From Cohnella candidum (GTDB lineage Bacteria > Bacillota > Bacilli > Paenibacillales > Paenibacillaceae): a stretch of 64,000 bases of DNA. The position numbers and the translations under genes are program-made. Shown here piece by piece: positions 1-8,173 of this stretch. Each line of letters begins with the position of its first letter. Positions within the stretch are counted from its first letter, which is position 1. The stretch covers positions 1,833,001 through 1,897,000 of the forward strand of contig NZ_CP033433.1 in NCBI RefSeq assembly GCF_003713065.1, read 5' to 3'. Below the pieces are notes generated by a model. The model did no database searches. It saw nothing but the letters and a program-made list of their open reading frames with translations, and had not been told where the DNA came from.

Positions 1-45
1 TTGAGGGTCGTAGGGATATTCATGATTTTCATGCTCCATTCTCGT

Positions 46-77
46 TTTACTTATTTACTAATTTACTAAACTACTAA
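46..77. repeat. 8-bp tandem repeat, four units
   Basis: Four head-to-tail 8-mers of TTTACTAA type: TTTACTTA, TTTACTAA, TTTACTAA and ACTACTAA. They lie just upstream of the possible leftward start at 39 and could be a regulator site or simple AT-rich slippage. Confidence 0.5.
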
Positions 78-143
78 TTGCAATATCATATTAACCATCC
101 GTTCGCCATCCGTCAACCCGGTTAAAAAGCGGAAAGCAAATAG

Positions 144-181
144 GGGGATACCCCGCGGGCTGAAGCTCGCGAGATATCCCC
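144..181 (-). terminator. Hairpin after the YdeI-like gene
   Basis: GGGGATA and TATCCCC arms enclose a second CGCG-rich inner stem. It lies 27 nt past the stop of the leftward gene at 208. The U-tract on the minus strand is weak. Confidence 0.5.
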
Positions 182-207
182 ATTGTTCTCCTTGTATGTC
201 AGCAGAT

Positions 208-657
208 TTATTGGAGTTTTCCTTCATTCAGCAGTCGAATGGCTTTGTCGATTCGTTTTTGGCGTGTATCAGCCGTCTTGGCGTCCTCAATCGGAAGCAC
301 GAAACGTCTTTTGTTGCTGTTAGACAACCCGTTGAAGAAGCGTTCGGCATTTTCCTCACGATGAAGCGCGTCTGAAAAGTCGTCCGGCAAGGTAAGCTCG
401 CGCGGTTCGGTATCGAGCTCGAGCTGCACTTTAACCTTTTCGCCCGCGGCGATACCCGCCGCGGCACGATGTTCGGCGCTGACGGGAATCAGATAACGGC
501 CTCCCATCACGCCGATCGTCGTACGATAAGCATATTCGCCGATCGTGACGCGAACCGCAGGTTTTTTGGATGTCCCCAGCGCAGCCATAACTTCTTGCGG
601 CACTTCGATCCCCGTTGCGGTTTTACCGTGCAATTCCAAGACAGCTTCGAATTTCAT
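208..657 (-). CDS. YdeI/OmpD-associated family protein
   Basis: 149 aa. The N-terminal ~90 residues look like the DUF1905 beta-barrel fold (starting FEAVLELHGKTATGIEVP), and the last ~55 match the short C-terminal helical region of YdeI-type proteins, with EENAERFFNGLSNSNKRR and a run ending in AIRLLNEGK. The reaction is unknown; relatives are small cytoplasmic proteins of uncharacterised role. The ATG at 657 has a strong AGGGAGG site 6-8 nt upstream. It appears monocistronic and ends at a hairpin. Confidence 0.75.
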   Translation of the reverse strand: MKFEAVLELHGKTATGIEVPQEVMAALGTSKKPAVRVTIGEYAYRTTIGVMGGRYLIPVSAEHRAAAGIAAGEKVKVQLELDTEPRELTLPDDFSDALHREENAERFFNGLSNSNKRRFVLPIEDAKTADTRQKRIDKAIRLLNEGKLQ

Positions 658-753
658 TTTGCCAGCCTCCCTATTTCAGGATCACGCCTGCATCTGCTCC
701 ATTCATGAATTCCCGACGAACGGCCGAAATCCTTCCGCTGCCCGCTCGGCGAA

Positions 754-783
754 TTGATCAGGGAGATGGCTGCATGATAAAAT
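754..783 (+). promoter_or_regulatory. Probable sigma-A promoter for the VOC gene
   Basis: TTGATC at 754-759 and TAAAAT at 778-783, spacer 18, ending 36 bp before the VOC start codon. Confidence 0.45.
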
Positions 784-819
784 GGGCCTGTACTTTGGTA
801 AAAAAAGGAGAGTGTTCGC

Positions 820-1245
820 ATGGCCGTCGAAGCTTATCTGAACTTCCAAGGAAATTGCCGGGAAGCCGTGGAGTACTACGCGAAGGTATTCGGAACCGAA
901 CCGAATATCATGACGTTCGGGGATGCCCCTTCCGATCCGAACCATCCGCTGCCGGAAGAAGCGAAGAATTTGGTGATTCACGCGCGGCTTTCCGTCGCGG
1001 GAAGCAATCTGATGTTCTCTGACACGTTCCCGGGCATGACGTTCACGATCGGCAACAACATCAGCCTTTCGGTCAGCAGCAAAGACAAGGACGAGCTCGT
1101 CTCCTGGTTCAACCAGCTGAAGGAAGGCGGCAAAGTCGGCATGGAAATCCAAGAAACGTTCTGGAGCAAGTGCTACGGCAATTTGACGGATAAATTCGGC
1201 GTCGGCTGGCAATTCAACCTCGACAGCGGCGAATTTCAAATGTAA
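820..1245 (+). CDS. VOC family protein, PhnB/3-demethylubiquinone-like
   Basis: 141 aa, the usual length for this VOC subgroup. It opens with the signature YLNFQGNCREAVEYYAKVFG, and a second beta-alpha-beta half follows, ending FGVGWQFNLDS. The fold is that of glyoxalase/bleomycin-resistance proteins. Members of the PhnB subgroup mostly lack known substrates, so no reaction is assigned. The ATG follows AAAGGAGA at ideal spacing. Single gene between its own promoter and a bidirectional terminator. Confidence 0.85.
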   Translation: MAVEAYLNFQGNCREAVEYYAKVFGTEPNIMTFGDAPSDPNHPLPEEAKNLVIHARLSVAGSNLMFSDTFPGMTFTIGNNISLSVSSKDKDELVSWFNQLKEGGKVGMEIQETFWSKCYGNLTDKFGVGWQFNLDSGEFQM

Positions 1246-1264
1246 ATCATATTTAATGGCATTA

Positions 1265-1308
1265 AAAAAGAGGGATGCGGCAACCTTCGTTGCGGTATCC
1301 CTCTTTTT
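1265..1308. terminator. Bidirectional terminator
   Basis: Arms AAAAAGAGGGAT and ATCCCTCTTTTT (12 bp) continue, after a 3-nt internal loop, into GCAAC/GTTGC around a CTTC loop. A-tract and T-tract on both sides serve the VOC gene and the leftward kinase gene, which converge here. Confidence 0.85.
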
Positions 1309-1311
1309 GCG

Positions 1312-2238
1312 TCATTTCGGCGAAGAATGATGCAGACGTTCCAGCGCCATCAGTACGGCGCCGCCGGCGGCATCCTTCTTGGCCGGGAAAACGTTCATCT
1401 CCGGATAAAGGTTCGAGAGCGCCTCCAGGAAAGCGGATTGCACATAAGGATTGCCCAGCAGCACGCTGCCCGCGATCGCGAGATTTCCGCGCTGCAAGGA
1501 CAGCCTTTCCGCCGCGGGCGCGACCAATTCCGCGAGGGAGGCCGCGTTTTTTCGCGCGATGCCCAGTGCCGCCGCGTCGCCCATCTTACAAGCCTCCGTC
1601 AACAATGGCGCGAGCGCCGCGATCTCTTTCTTGCCCGTCTTGGGATCGTAGACGAAACCGATGACCTGGCGGACTTTGTCCATCCCCAGCTGAGCATAAA
1701 CCAATTCGGTGATGGGCGTCGGAGGGATCCGACCGTCGCCCGCCCGCACCAGCGCCGATAATAAGTCGCGCCCGATGCTGTAGCCGCTGCCTTCGTCGTC
1801 GATCAGATAGCCGAAGCCGCCGGTCCGATGCGTTTCCCCTGCCGCGTTGCGTCCATGGCAGATCGAGCCGGTTCCCGCGATCAGGATCATGCCGAAGCCG
1901 CCGTCCAACGCGCCTACGAGTGCGGTTTCATGGTCGCCCGTTATCGTCAAAGCCCCCTCATAACCGCAGGCCCGAACGCTTGTCTCCAGCCTCGACGCGA
2001 CCGTCGGATTGCTGATGCCCGCGGCGCCGATGCAAACATGCGCGCACCGTTCCAAGCCTCCGATCGCGCCGGCGATGTTTTCGAAGACGTTGCGGATCGT
2101 CCGCCGGATCGTCTCCTCGTCTTGGCCGTTATAGTTCAGCGAGCCCAGCGTTAATTCGTGGACGACGTTCCCTTGCTCGTCCGCCACCTTCACGGCGGTC
2201 TTCGTCCCGCCTCCGTCCAAGCCGGCTACGAATCTCAT
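1312..2238 (-). CDS. BadF/BadG-family sugar kinase (GlcNAc/MurNAc kinase-like)
   Basis: 308 aa, actin-like ATPase fold. The phosphate-1 motif LDGGGTKTAVK lies at residues ~7-17, and the central IAGTGSICHGRN block is followed by GGFGYLIDDEGSGYSIGRD, the pattern of N-acetylglucosamine kinases and of the clostridial MurNAc/GlcNAc kinase MurK. Last gene of the leftward MurNAc operon, 30 nt after the NamZ gene. In this setting it probably phosphorylates free MurNAc and/or GlcNAc released by NamZ, feeding MurNAc-6-P to MurQ. Family is certain; substrate is inferred from neighbours. Confidence 0.85.
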   Translation of the reverse strand: MRFVAGLDGGGTKTAVKVADEQGNVVHELTLGSLNYNGQDEETIRRTIRNVFENIAGAIGGLERCAHVCIGAAGISNPTVASRLETSVRACGYEGALTITGDHETALVGALDGGFGMILIAGTGSICHGRNAAGETHRTGGFGYLIDDEGSGYSIGRDLLSALVRAGDGRIPPTPITELVYAQLGMDKVRQVIGFVYDPKTGKKEIAALAPLLTEACKMGDAAALGIARKNAASLAELVAPAAERLSLQRGNLAIAGSVLLGNPYVQSAFLEALSNLYPEMNVFPAKKDAAGGAVLMALERLHHSSPK

Positions 2239-2268
2239 GCTTCGATCCCTTCCTTATTAAGCTTCCGC

Positions 2269-3414
2269 TTACCGATATAAATGGTATGGCCGTTTCCGAT
2301 CGGCGAACGCCCGGCTTTCTTCGCGGAAAGCTTCGAGCATCGCCGGCACGTCCGACGACTCCGACCGTCTGTAAACGTTGTCGCCGCCCAGCAAGTCGAT
2401 GAAAGGCCGGGAGCCTTCCTTCACCGGGGGCAAGAAGGCGAACGGTTCGTGCAGATCTTTAATGGCATAAAGTAAAGTGACTCCCGTCTCTACGGGACGA
2501 ACGGCGCGGATATCCGTGACGTAAATTTGCACGCCTGCGCAAACTTCGCCCTGGAACTTGGAGAACGTCGGTTTGAAGTAAACCGGGCGGAACGTCACCC
2601 CCGGCAGCCGTTTGCGGTTCATTTCCTCCGCCAGTCTATCCGCCCGGATGAACGGAGCACCGATCATCTCGAATGGGAACGTCGTGCCTCGGCCTTCCGA
2701 AAGGTTGGTTCCCTCGAACAGGCAAGTTCCGGGATACAGCAGCGCCGTTTCGAACCGCGGAATGCCCATCGAAGGATGAACCCACAAACGGCCTGTTCCC
2801 GGGAACAGCATGCCTCGTTCCCATCCTTCGCAGCGGATCACGTGCAGCTCGGCGTTCCAGTTCATTTCGTCGTTCGCCATCATGGCCACTTCGCCGGCCG
2901 TAAGGCCGTATCGCACTGCCAGCGGGTAATTCCCGACGAAAGATTGATAACCCGGCTTCAGCACGTTGCCTTCGACGGTCACGCCGTCCAGCGGATTGGC
3001 GCGATCGAGCACGACGAACGGTTTTCCGGCTTTCGCGCAATCCTCCAAAGCATACAGCATCGTATAGATGAACGTATAGTAGCGCACGCCGACGTCTTGG
3101 ATATCGTAGACGACCATATCCACTTGCTCCAGCATTTCGCTGGTCAGCCGTTTCGAGTCTTTCCGGTACAAGCTGTACACCGGCACGCCGGTAATCGGGT
3201 CGCCGTACGTTTCGACGAGCCCACCCGCTTCCTGGTCGCCGCGGACGCCGTGTTCGGGCGAGAACATCGCAGCCAGGTGAAATCGTTCGTGCAGCACTTC
3301 GATCGTGGACCGGAAATCGCGCGTCAGCCCCGTCGGCGAAGTAATGAGGCCAATCCTCTTCCCCTGAAAAAGCGACGCGTGCCGATCGAGATTGTCGACT
3401 CCGTTCAGAACCAT
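2269..3414 (-). CDS. Exo-beta-N-acetylmuramidase NamZ-like (DUF1343)
   Basis: 381 aa, matching DUF1343 over its length: GKRIGLITSPTGLTRDFRST, FSPEHGVRGDQEAGG, VVYDIQDVGVRYYTFIYTM and FEGTNLSEGRGTTFPFE. Known members (B. subtilis NamZ/YbbC) remove MurNAc from the non-reducing end of wall glycan fragments. Unlike secreted NamZ, this protein starts directly with the domain and has no signal peptide, so it should act in the cytoplasm on imported material. The start overlaps the PIG-L gene by 10 nt, showing operon coupling. Confidence 0.88.
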   Translation of the reverse strand: MVLNGVDNLDRHASLFQGKRIGLITSPTGLTRDFRSTIEVLHERFHLAAMFSPEHGVRGDQEAGGLVETYGDPITGVPVYSLYRKDSKRLTSEMLEQVDMVVYDIQDVGVRYYTFIYTMLYALEDCAKAGKPFVVLDRANPLDGVTVEGNVLKPGYQSFVGNYPLAVRYGLTAGEVAMMANDEMNWNAELHVIRCEGWERGMLFPGTGRLWVHPSMGIPRFETALLYPGTCLFEGTNLSEGRGTTFPFEMIGAPFIRADRLAEEMNRKRLPGVTFRPVYFKPTFSKFQGEVCAGVQIYVTDIRAVRPVETGVTLLYAIKDLHEPFAFLPPVKEGSRPFIDLLGGDNVYRRSESSDVPAMLEAFREESRAFADRKRPYHLYR

Positions 3415-4118
3415 AACGAAGTCTGGCGGAGACGCATCGTCTCTTCCGGGATCATGAAGGTTTCGGCATACTGCTTGCGGGCCTCGATGCCGCGGACCCG
3501 GGCCAAATGTTTATAGTACTCGAGGTACGGGAACGATTTGCTGCCGGTGACGAACCAATGCTGCGATACGGCGCGAACCCACAGGTCGAACGCTTCCTGG
3601 TCGAAGTCCACGTAGACGTACGGGCGGTAATCGACGGCGTCCTCCCAATTTTCCGCGTAGTACAGCTTGGACGCGAAATATGCGGGCAGCTCCCTCTGGA
3701 AGGAAGCCAAACCCGCGAAAAAGCGGGCGTCGTTGACGATCCGATGGGTCGTCATGTGATCCTTGTGCATGCTGTTCTTCCAATGCGTGATCAGGACGTC
3801 GGCTTTCACGCGGCGGATGACGTCGGCGACGCGGAAGCGGATGTCCTGGTCGTCCGGCAGCTCGCCGTCCGCGTTGTCGTCGAACACGATCGCTTCTCCG
3901 CCGAGCATCTCGGCGAAGGCATGCGCCTCGCGGATTTTTTGCGCCTTATATTCCCCCATGTCCTGTCCGGCCGGAACGCCGCGTTCGCCTGGCGTCAGTG
4001 CCAGCGTTACGATGCGGTCCCCCTTCAGGGAATGGCTGGCCAACACGCCGCCCGCGGTCAATTCGGCGTCGCCTACGTGTCCGCCGATCGCCAATATCGT
4101 CAGTTTCTTGTCGCTCAT
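3405..4118 (-). CDS. PIG-L family deacetylase-like protein with altered metal motif
   Basis: 237 aa from the ATG at 4118, preceded by AAAGGAG at good spacing; a longer reading frame extends upstream to 4256 but runs into the GNAT gene. LmbE/PIG-L fold: first motif GGHVGDAELTAGG (H14, D17, E19), later THWKNSMHKDHMTTHRIV with the His-x-x-Asp-His pattern. Canonical members have HPDD-x-E; here the Pro and first Asp, the proposed general base, are Val and Gly. It may deacetylate an amino sugar by another base, or have lost deacetylation. The stop overlaps the NamZ start; the GNAT gene ends 2 nt upstream. Confidence 0.8.
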   Translation of the reverse strand: MSDKKLTILAIGGHVGDAELTAGGVLASHSLKGDRIVTLALTPGERGVPAGQDMGEYKAQKIREAHAFAEMLGGEAIVFDDNADGELPDDQDIRFRVADVIRRVKADVLITHWKNSMHKDHMTTHRIVNDARFFAGLASFQRELPAYFASKLYYAENWEDAVDYRPYVYVDFDQEAFDLWVRAVSQHWFVTGSKSFPYLEYYKHLARVRGIEARKQYAETFMIPEETMRLRQTSLWF

Positions 4119-4120
4119 AG

Positions 4121-5092
4121 TTAAAACTCCTTTCGCATGATGGCGAATTTTTTGACGGTTCGGAAGCACGCTTTCTCGTAAATTTTGATCGCCGGGTTCG
4201 TGCTTCCCGTATATAAGGACATGTATTCGGTTCCGATATTCCGGAAGGCTTCGCACAGCTTGAAGAAAAGGATGCTGCCGAGGCCGTGGCCTTCGTGCTC
4301 GGGCCGGACGCCGATCCCGGCGAAATAGCCCCTGCCGCTCTCCTGGCGGATGACGGGTCCGGCAAAGCCGACCGCCTCGCCGCGGAAGTCCGCCATCACC
4401 ACGGGGATGCCGGCGGCCACGCTCTGAGAGATTTCCCTCGACCAGAGAGGATTGCCGAGCGCGTCAAGCATCGGCTCCACGCCGCGGACCCGCTCCGGAT
4501 CATGCAACGCCACCGTATATCCCTCAGACCGCGCTTTACCTTCTTTGACGCGGATCTCTTCGGGAATAGCGAAGCCGTCCAAAGGCAAATACATGGCGTG
4601 CTGCGTCGCCCGCTGCGCATAACCCCGGTTCAACAGTACCCGGTGAAGCTCACTGCCTTCCGGCACGCCGGGGGCGTTGTTGTGTTCGTGCTTCGGCGTG
4701 CCCGGTATGTACCAAGGCAGCATCATCGGGTTAAAGAAAAGGACCTCCGCCTGCTTCTTCCCCAGTTCCCGGAAACGCGCCTCGATCGCGTCCAGCAGGA
4801 TCGCGTAATTTTCTTCGGTTCCGGCCTCACCCTCGAGAAAGGCGCACGTGACGTATCCCGCGTCTGCCCCGAGCGGCAGGTCGTCTCCCGAGCAGCCGCA
4901 GGCGAAGCCTTGCACGGGTCCGCCTTCCCCGTCCGTCCATACGAACGTATTGGCGGAATCAAAATAAGGGCTGGATAAAAAGACGCGGCGAAAGCTTTCT
5001 TCCGTCATCTCTTTATAGCCCTCTCGCACGGCTTCCCGGTTCCACAGTTCAATTACATCGCCCAGGTAATCGTCTTTCCAAGTCGACAACAT
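4121..5092 (-). CDS. GNAT N-acetyltransferase (two-domain)
   Basis: 323 aa, about twice a single GNAT domain. The C-terminal half has the acetyl-CoA motif A (GIGVRPEHEGHGLGSILFFK) and a classic motif B (NPAIKIYEKACF). The N-terminal ~150 residues look like a diverged GNAT half. GGAGG lies 10 nt before the ATG. Its place between anmK and the PIG-L gene suggests an amino-sugar substrate, such as re-acetylation of a glucosamine or muramic acid derivative, but this is inference; no substrate-determining residue can be read. Confidence 0.78.
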   Translation of the reverse strand: MLSTWKDDYLGDVIELWNREAVREGYKEMTEESFRRVFLSSPYFDSANTFVWTDGEGGPVQGFACGCSGDDLPLGADAGYVTCAFLEGEAGTEENYAILLDAIEARFRELGKKQAEVLFFNPMMLPWYIPGTPKHEHNNAPGVPEGSELHRVLLNRGYAQRATQHAMYLPLDGFAIPEEIRVKEGKARSEGYTVALHDPERVRGVEPMLDALGNPLWSREISQSVAAGIPVVMADFRGEAVGFAGPVIRQESGRGYFAGIGVRPEHEGHGLGSILFFKLCEAFRNIGTEYMSLYTGSTNPAIKIYEKACFRTVKKFAIMRKEF

Positions 5093-5120
5093 AGCTGCGT
5101 CACCTCCGCCGGTATTCGCG

Positions 5121-6293
5121 TCAGTATGAAATTTTACCGAGAACCGCCTGCCGCCGCGCTCCCGTGGCCGAAGGAAGATTGTTCGGGACGCCGGACATCG
5201 TGCAATCGGCCAGCAAAGCGAATGCCACCGCCTCCTTGGCGTCGCTGTTGCCTCCCGTTTCTTCCTGCGTCAACACTTGCACGCCGTGCGGCTCCATCTC
5301 TTGCTTCAAAAAGCTCATCAAAATCGGATTGTAACTGCCGCCCCCGCCTACGATCATGGCGTCCGCGGCTTGCCGGTTCCGGATGAAGCGGACGTACGCG
5401 TCTCCGATGGACCATGCCGTCAGTCGAGTGACCGTGGCAACCAGATCTTCCGCAGACAGGCCAGACTCGTTCCGATAACGGAGCAACTCTTCCACGTAAG
5501 CGGATCCGAACCGTTCACGGCCCGTCGACTTGGGAAGCGGCAACGCGTAGTACGCGTCTTGCCGCAGGCGTTCGAACAGCGTATCATCCACGGTGCCTTT
5601 GGCGGCAATCGCCCCGCCGGCATCCATCGACATTGCGCCGTCCGTAAGCCGAGACACGACCCCGTCGATCAACATGTTGCCGGGTCCGGTGTCGAACGCA
5701 TAGACGTCCTCGGGTACGCATCCGGCGGGGATGACCGTCACGTTGCCGATGCCTCCGATGTTCTGCAGCAGCAGCGTCCTCGCCGTTTCCCGATAAAGCA
5801 AATATTCGGTAAACGGAACTAAAGGCGCCCCTTGCCCTCCGGCCGCGATATCGGCGACGCGGAAATCGGAGACGCAAGGAATGCCCGTCTCGGCCGCGAT
5901 GACGGCCCCTTCCCCAATCTGGACCGTATACCGATCTTCCGGGGCATGGTAGATCGTCTGGCCGTGCGAGCCGATCAACGAGACGTCAACCGGCGCGAGC
6001 CCGCCCTGCCCGATCACGGACAACGCGGCGTCCGCGTAAAGCTTGCCGAGCGTCACGTTCATCCGTCCGATCCGGTCTACTGTCGCGTAAGACGGTTCGA
6101 ACAGCTTAAAGATCTCCTGCCGGACGTCCGGCGGAAACGGCGTGTTTACGAACGCGATCAGCTTCACGCCGTCCGGGGCGCCGGGCTTCCCGACGATCTC
6201 GACCAAAGCCGCATCGATCCCGTCCACGGACGTACCCGACATCAACCCTACGGCATATCGGCTGCCCTCCCGGCGTACGTTCGCGGTCCCCAT
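5121..6293 (-). CDS. anmK: Anhydro-N-acetylmuramic acid kinase AnmK
   Basis: 390 aa, normal AnmK length. Motifs in order: GLMSGTSVDGIDAALVEI (~17-34), GSHGQTIYHAP, NIGGIGNVTVIP and FDTGPGNMLIDGVV. AnmK hydrates and phosphorylates 1,6-anhydro-MurNAc with ATP, giving MurNAc-6-phosphate, the substrate of MurQ, which is encoded in the same operon. The ATG lies 1 nt after the permease stop, with AAAGG inside the permease end, so it is translationally coupled to the importer. AnmK implies that anhydro sugars, products of lytic transglycosylases, reach the cytoplasm. Confidence 0.95.
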   Translation of the reverse strand: MGTANVRREGSRYAVGLMSGTSVDGIDAALVEIVGKPGAPDGVKLIAFVNTPFPPDVRQEIFKLFEPSYATVDRIGRMNVTLGKLYADAALSVIGQGGLAPVDVSLIGSHGQTIYHAPEDRYTVQIGEGAVIAAETGIPCVSDFRVADIAAGGQGAPLVPFTEYLLYRETARTLLLQNIGGIGNVTVIPAGCVPEDVYAFDTGPGNMLIDGVVSRLTDGAMSMDAGGAIAAKGTVDDTLFERLRQDAYYALPLPKSTGRERFGSAYVEELLRYRNESGLSAEDLVATVTRLTAWSIGDAYVRFIRNRQAADAMIVGGGGSYNPILMSFLKQEMEPHGVQVLTQEETGGNSDAKEAVAFALLADCTMSGVPNNLPSATGARRQAVLGKISY

Positions 6294-6294
6294 T

Positions 6295-7158
6295 TCAACC
6301 TTTGACCGCGCCGACGGTGACGCCTTCGAGGAAGTACTTTTGCAAGCTGAAGAACAGAATGAACATCGGCAAGGCCGATACGGTCGCTCCCGCCATCATC
6401 GGCGAGAAATACGTCGTGTTGGCGAAGCGGAAATTTTTCAAACCGACCTGGATCGTTTGCATGTCCATCGTGTTGGTCACGAGGAACGGCCAGAAGAACG
6501 TATTCCAGCTGTCCATAAACGTCAGGATGGCCATGACCGCCATGACCGTTTTGGACAGGGGCATGATGATCTTCCAATAAATCTGGAATTGGTTCGCCCC
6601 TTCCACCTTGGCGCTTTCCAGAATCTCGTTCGGAATGGAGCTCATGAACTGCTTCGCCAAAAAGATGTTGTACACGGTCACGAGACCCGGCAGGATGAGC
6701 GCGCCGTACGTATTCTGGATGTCGAAAATGTTGACGATCAGGATGTAGAGGGGCACCTGCGTCACTTGGTACGGAATCATCATGGCGACGAGAAGCATCG
6801 TGAACAGAAGGGAACGGCCTTTAAAACGCAATTTGGAAAACGCGAAGCCGGCCATGGTGGCGAAAATGACGTTGAACACCATGACGCTGCCCGCGACGAT
6901 GAGCGAGTTCCAGATCCACCGGAAAGAATATTCGCTGTAATCGAAAAAGAACTTGTAAGAAGCGAAAGTGAACTTCGCAGGCCACAGCGAATAGCTCACG
7001 GCGCCTGCCTCTACGGGATCGCCGAACGTGGAAATCACCATGAAATAGATCGGGAACAACGTCGCCAAGGCGAACACGAGCAGCAGTGCCATGATGATGC
7101 CGTTGCGCAGATTCCTTTTGTACGAACGATTGCCTGCGTGGTTGTTGTAAAGAGCCAT
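6295..7158 (-). CDS. ABC sugar importer permease, MalG-type
   Basis: 287 aa, six predicted membrane helices. The EAA loop is near residues 185-210 (VEGANQFQIYWKIIMPLSK), contacting an ATPase. Binding-protein-dependent carbohydrate uptake family CUT1. No ATPase gene is in the locus, so a shared MsmX-type ATPase encoded elsewhere is probably used, as is usual in Firmicutes. Downstream partner of the MalF-type permease (19-nt gap). Cargo inferred from neighbours: MurNAc, anhydro-MurNAc or a MurNAc-GlcNAc disaccharide. Confidence 0.9.
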   Translation of the reverse strand: MALYNNHAGNRSYKRNLRNGIIMALLLVFALATLFPIYFMVISTFGDPVEAGAVSYSLWPAKFTFASYKFFFDYSEYSFRWIWNSLIVAGSVMVFNVIFATMAGFAFSKLRFKGRSLLFTMLLVAMMIPYQVTQVPLYILIVNIFDIQNTYGALILPGLVTVYNIFLAKQFMSSIPNEILESAKVEGANQFQIYWKIIMPLSKTVMAVMAILTFMDSWNTFFWPFLVTNTMDMQTIQVGLKNFRFANTTYFSPMMAGATVSALPMFILFFSLQKYFLEGVTVGAVKG

Positions 7159-7177
7159 AGCCGTGTCTCCCCTCCCC

Positions 7178-8080
7178 TCAATATTCCACGTCTTTGCCCA
7201 GGAACTTAAACTGGATCAAGGAGATGATGGCGATAATGAACGCGAGCACGAGCGATTGTGCCGCGGCTTTGCCGAATTCGAAGTATTTGAAGGCGTTGTC
7301 GAAAATGAGCAGGCCGACCATCGTCGTCGCGTGGTCCGGACCGCCGCCGGTCATCAGGTACGCGTTCTGGAACACCTGGAACGATCCGATGACGCCGGTG
7401 ACGAGCAGGAACAGCGTCGTCGGCTTCAAGCAAGGAATGACGATGTGCCAAAGCTTCTGCCAGAATGTCGCTCCATCGATATCCGCGGCCTCGTAATAGC
7501 TCTCGTCGATGCCGAGCAGCGCGGCCAGGTAGATGATGATGCTCGCGCCGTGGCTGGACAGCCAGGACATGATGACGAGCGACAGCATCGAGGTGGCGCT
7601 GGAGCCGAGCCAGTTCTGGTTATGCGCCCCGAACAGATGGATCAGTTGGTTGAAAATGCCCGCGGGCAGCGGATCGTAGATCCACAGCCAGACGACCGAC
7701 AAAGCGACGCCGGAAGCGACGACCGGAAGATAATAGATCGCTTTGAACGCGGTCTGCATCGATTTGCGCAGCGGGAGAATCATGATCGCGATGGCGAAGG
7801 ACAACACCAGGGCCACCGGAACGGTCAGCACCGTATACACGACGGTATTCCGGATCGCTTTCCAAAAAAGCGCGCTGTGAAACGACGAAACGTAATTGTC
7901 GAACCCAACGTAGGTGGAGCCCAGCGGTTTGTATTCCTGAAAACTGACGAGAAACGCCTTCACGACCGGGTATGCCGTGAATAGGGCGTAAATGACCAAG
8001 GCGACGGCGATGAAAGCATAACCCCATGCCCCGTCGCCTTTCATTTTGAGCTTCTTTCCTTGCGCTGCTGGCTGTGCCAT
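7178..8080 (-). CDS. ABC sugar importer permease, MalF-type
   Basis: 300 aa with a first helix near residues 20-40 and six helices in all. EAA loop AADIDGATFWQKLWHIVIPC near residues 195-215. It forms the heterodimeric channel with the MalG-type protein. It lies 93 nt after the binding-protein gene, across a stable stem-loop that should lower permease relative to binding-protein output. Confidence 0.9.
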   Translation of the reverse strand: MAQPAAQGKKLKMKGDGAWGYAFIAVALVIYALFTAYPVVKAFLVSFQEYKPLGSTYVGFDNYVSSFHSALFWKAIRNTVVYTVLTVPVALVLSFAIAIMILPLRKSMQTAFKAIYYLPVVASGVALSVVWLWIYDPLPAGIFNQLIHLFGAHNQNWLGSSATSMLSLVIMSWLSSHGASIIIYLAALLGIDESYYEAADIDGATFWQKLWHIVIPCLKPTTLFLLVTGVIGSFQVFQNAYLMTGGGPDHATTMVGLLIFDNAFKYFEFGKAAAQSLVLAFIIAIISLIQFKFLGKDVEY

Positions 8081-8125
8081 CTTGCCGGCCTCCTTCCCCC
8101 GTTGGTTTGCGTGCTTATAAAGATA

Positions 8126-8160
8126 TCGGATAGCCGCATGCCGGGCACGCGGCTATCCGA
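8126..8160 (-). terminator. Intercistronic stem-loop between binding protein and permeases
   Basis: A perfect 12-bp stem (TCGGATAGCCGC / GCGGCTATCCGA) with an 11-nt loop and only a weak U-rich tail. The position matches the malE-malF type of attenuating or RNA-protecting hairpin. Confidence 0.65.
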
Positions 8161-8173
8161 AAATGACGGCCGA

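Larger units (their letters stand above)
1..207. other. Left-edge intergenic region
   Basis: No complete gene. On the minus strand an ATG at 39-37 (or at 23-21 in another frame, 10 nt after a GGAG) opens a frame that runs off the left edge, so the 5' end of a leftward gene may lie here, but too few codons are present to name it. The region holds an 8-bp tandem repeat (46-77) and a hairpin (144-181). Confidence 0.4.
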
